Below, piece by piece: positions 22,058 to 22,442 of a stretch of DNA of 22,442 bases. The translations under genes and the position numbers were made by a program. Numbering within the stretch: the stretch's first letter is position 1; the number at the start of each line of letters is the position of its first letter. The stretch is taken from assembly GCA_028291845.1 (NCBI GenBank), contig JAQGNM010000611.1:1-22442 (forward strand), read 5' to 3'. Under the pieces are notes generated by a model. It worked only from the letters and a program-made list of their open reading frames with translations. It was not told where the DNA came from and ran no database searches. Source of the DNA: Massilia sp. GTDB lineage: Bacteria > Pseudomonadota > Gammaproteobacteria > Burkholderiales > Burkholderiaceae_D.

Positions 22058-22442
22058 ATGTATCCCCTGACGGACTTGACGCTGTCGCTCCCGGACCTGG
22101 CCATGCACTGGCAGCGGAGCCTCGCCGAGCGGCCACCAATCGCGGAGTTGGAGATCCGGCTGCTGCACGCGTTTTGGCAGGGCACCCTGGTGATGACGCT
22201 GCCCGGTGTTCCTGAGGCCCGGCACCTCGACCCACGTGTCAGGGTGTTGAACCTTTGCCGGCATGTGTCGCAGGACGCTGGCCTGGTCGTCGTGGAGCGG
22301 CCGGCGGACCTGCCCGCCGAGACCACGGTCGAGCATGCTGACGGCTCGCTCACCTTCGACGCACGACAACAGATCGTCTGGCCCCGCGATGCCGCACAGC
22401 AGACCCCGGCCCTGCTGGCGGCGGCCTGTGCGGTGCTGAGCC
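22058..22442 (+). CDS. Hypothetical protein, 5' part, cut by the right edge
   Basis: An open frame begins at ATG 22058 (MYPLTDLTLSLPDLAMHW) and stays open for 128 codons to the end of the window. Third positions are strongly G/C, as in the real genes nearby. The product starts with a helical segment (ELEIRLLHAFWQGTLVM), then HLDPRVRVLNLCRHVSQDAG, and further alternating strands and helices with an Ala-rich helix at the cut end. No family is recognised. There is no clear ribosome site; ATG 22103 is a later alternative. The gene is divergent from the one at 21201-21896. Confidence 0.65.
   Translation, partial: MYPLTDLTLSLPDLAMHWQRSLAERPPIAELEIRLLHAFWQGTLVMTLPGVPEARHLDPRVRVLNLCRHVSQDAGLVVVERPADLPAETTVEHADGSLTFDARQQIVWPRDAAQQTPALLAAACAVLS

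Noticed and set aside
21897..22235. Extension of the conserved hypothetical gene to 22235
   Set aside because: It runs antisense to the plus-strand gene at 22058 and has Pro/Ser/Ala-rich shadow composition; ATG 21896 has a ribosome site.
1..22442. CRISPR arrays, tRNA or rRNA genes
   Set aside because: No regularly spaced short repeats and no cloverleaf or rRNA-like sequence were seen. The only regular tandem repeat is the coding one at 13178-13339.

Overview
The window is high-GC bacterial DNA from an accessory region. Several conserved hypothetical families in it (the genes at 17382-17693 and 21201-21896) look to me like ones from alphaproteobacteria of the Azospirillum/Rhodospirillales kind. 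That placement is an impression from memory, not a database result. There are no rRNA or tRNA genes, no CRISPR array and no intact insertion sequence. The left edge carries a frameshifted remnant of a serine recombinase, which fits a genomic island or a plasmid.

Layout. (1) 1-238: recombinase remnant. (2) 458-2647: plus-strand operon with a HTH-like orphan, a small DUF4258-like protein and an ASCH-domain protein fused to a possible DNA-binding domain; a perfect 11-bp inverted repeat lies upstream. (3) 2761-4735: plus-strand chain of a ribbon-helix-helix protein, an orphan ORF of lower GC and a complete C5-cytosine DNA methyltransferase, joined by 4-nt overlaps. (4) 4708-5736 (minus): a protein with a PD-(D/E)xK-like signature, convergent with the methyltransferase. 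(5) 5690-6136: a Vsr mismatch endonuclease. (6) 17141 down to 6237 (minus): a three-gene operon of 920-, 740- and 1969-residue proteins; the last is a giant helicase with a DUF1998-type C-terminus. (7) 20787 down to 17382 (minus): a second operon with a DUF4258-like protein, an unknown 502-aa protein, a PD-(D/E)xK nuclease-like protein and a small conserved protein. (8) 20788-22442: a degraded stretch, a conserved hypothetical gene and a gene cut by the right edge.

The core is best read as a type II Druantia anti-phage system: DruM methyltransferase, two large proteins in the DruF and DruG places, and the DruE helicase. It carries two extra genes, a Vsr repair nuclease and a restriction-endonuclease-like protein, between druM and druE. 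A plausible division of labour is that DruM marks host DNA, Vsr repairs the T:G mismatches arising from deaminated 5-methylcytosine, and DruF/DruG/DruE attack invading DNA. The endonuclease-like protein may form a classical restriction-modification pair with the same methyltransferase.

Two small modules flank this core. Each has a DUF4258-like gene translationally coupled to a larger orphan gene, and an A/T palindrome whose half-sites are about two helical turns apart. This suggests related regulation on both sides. The right-hand module, which ends in a nuclease-like protein, is the best candidate here for an undescribed system.
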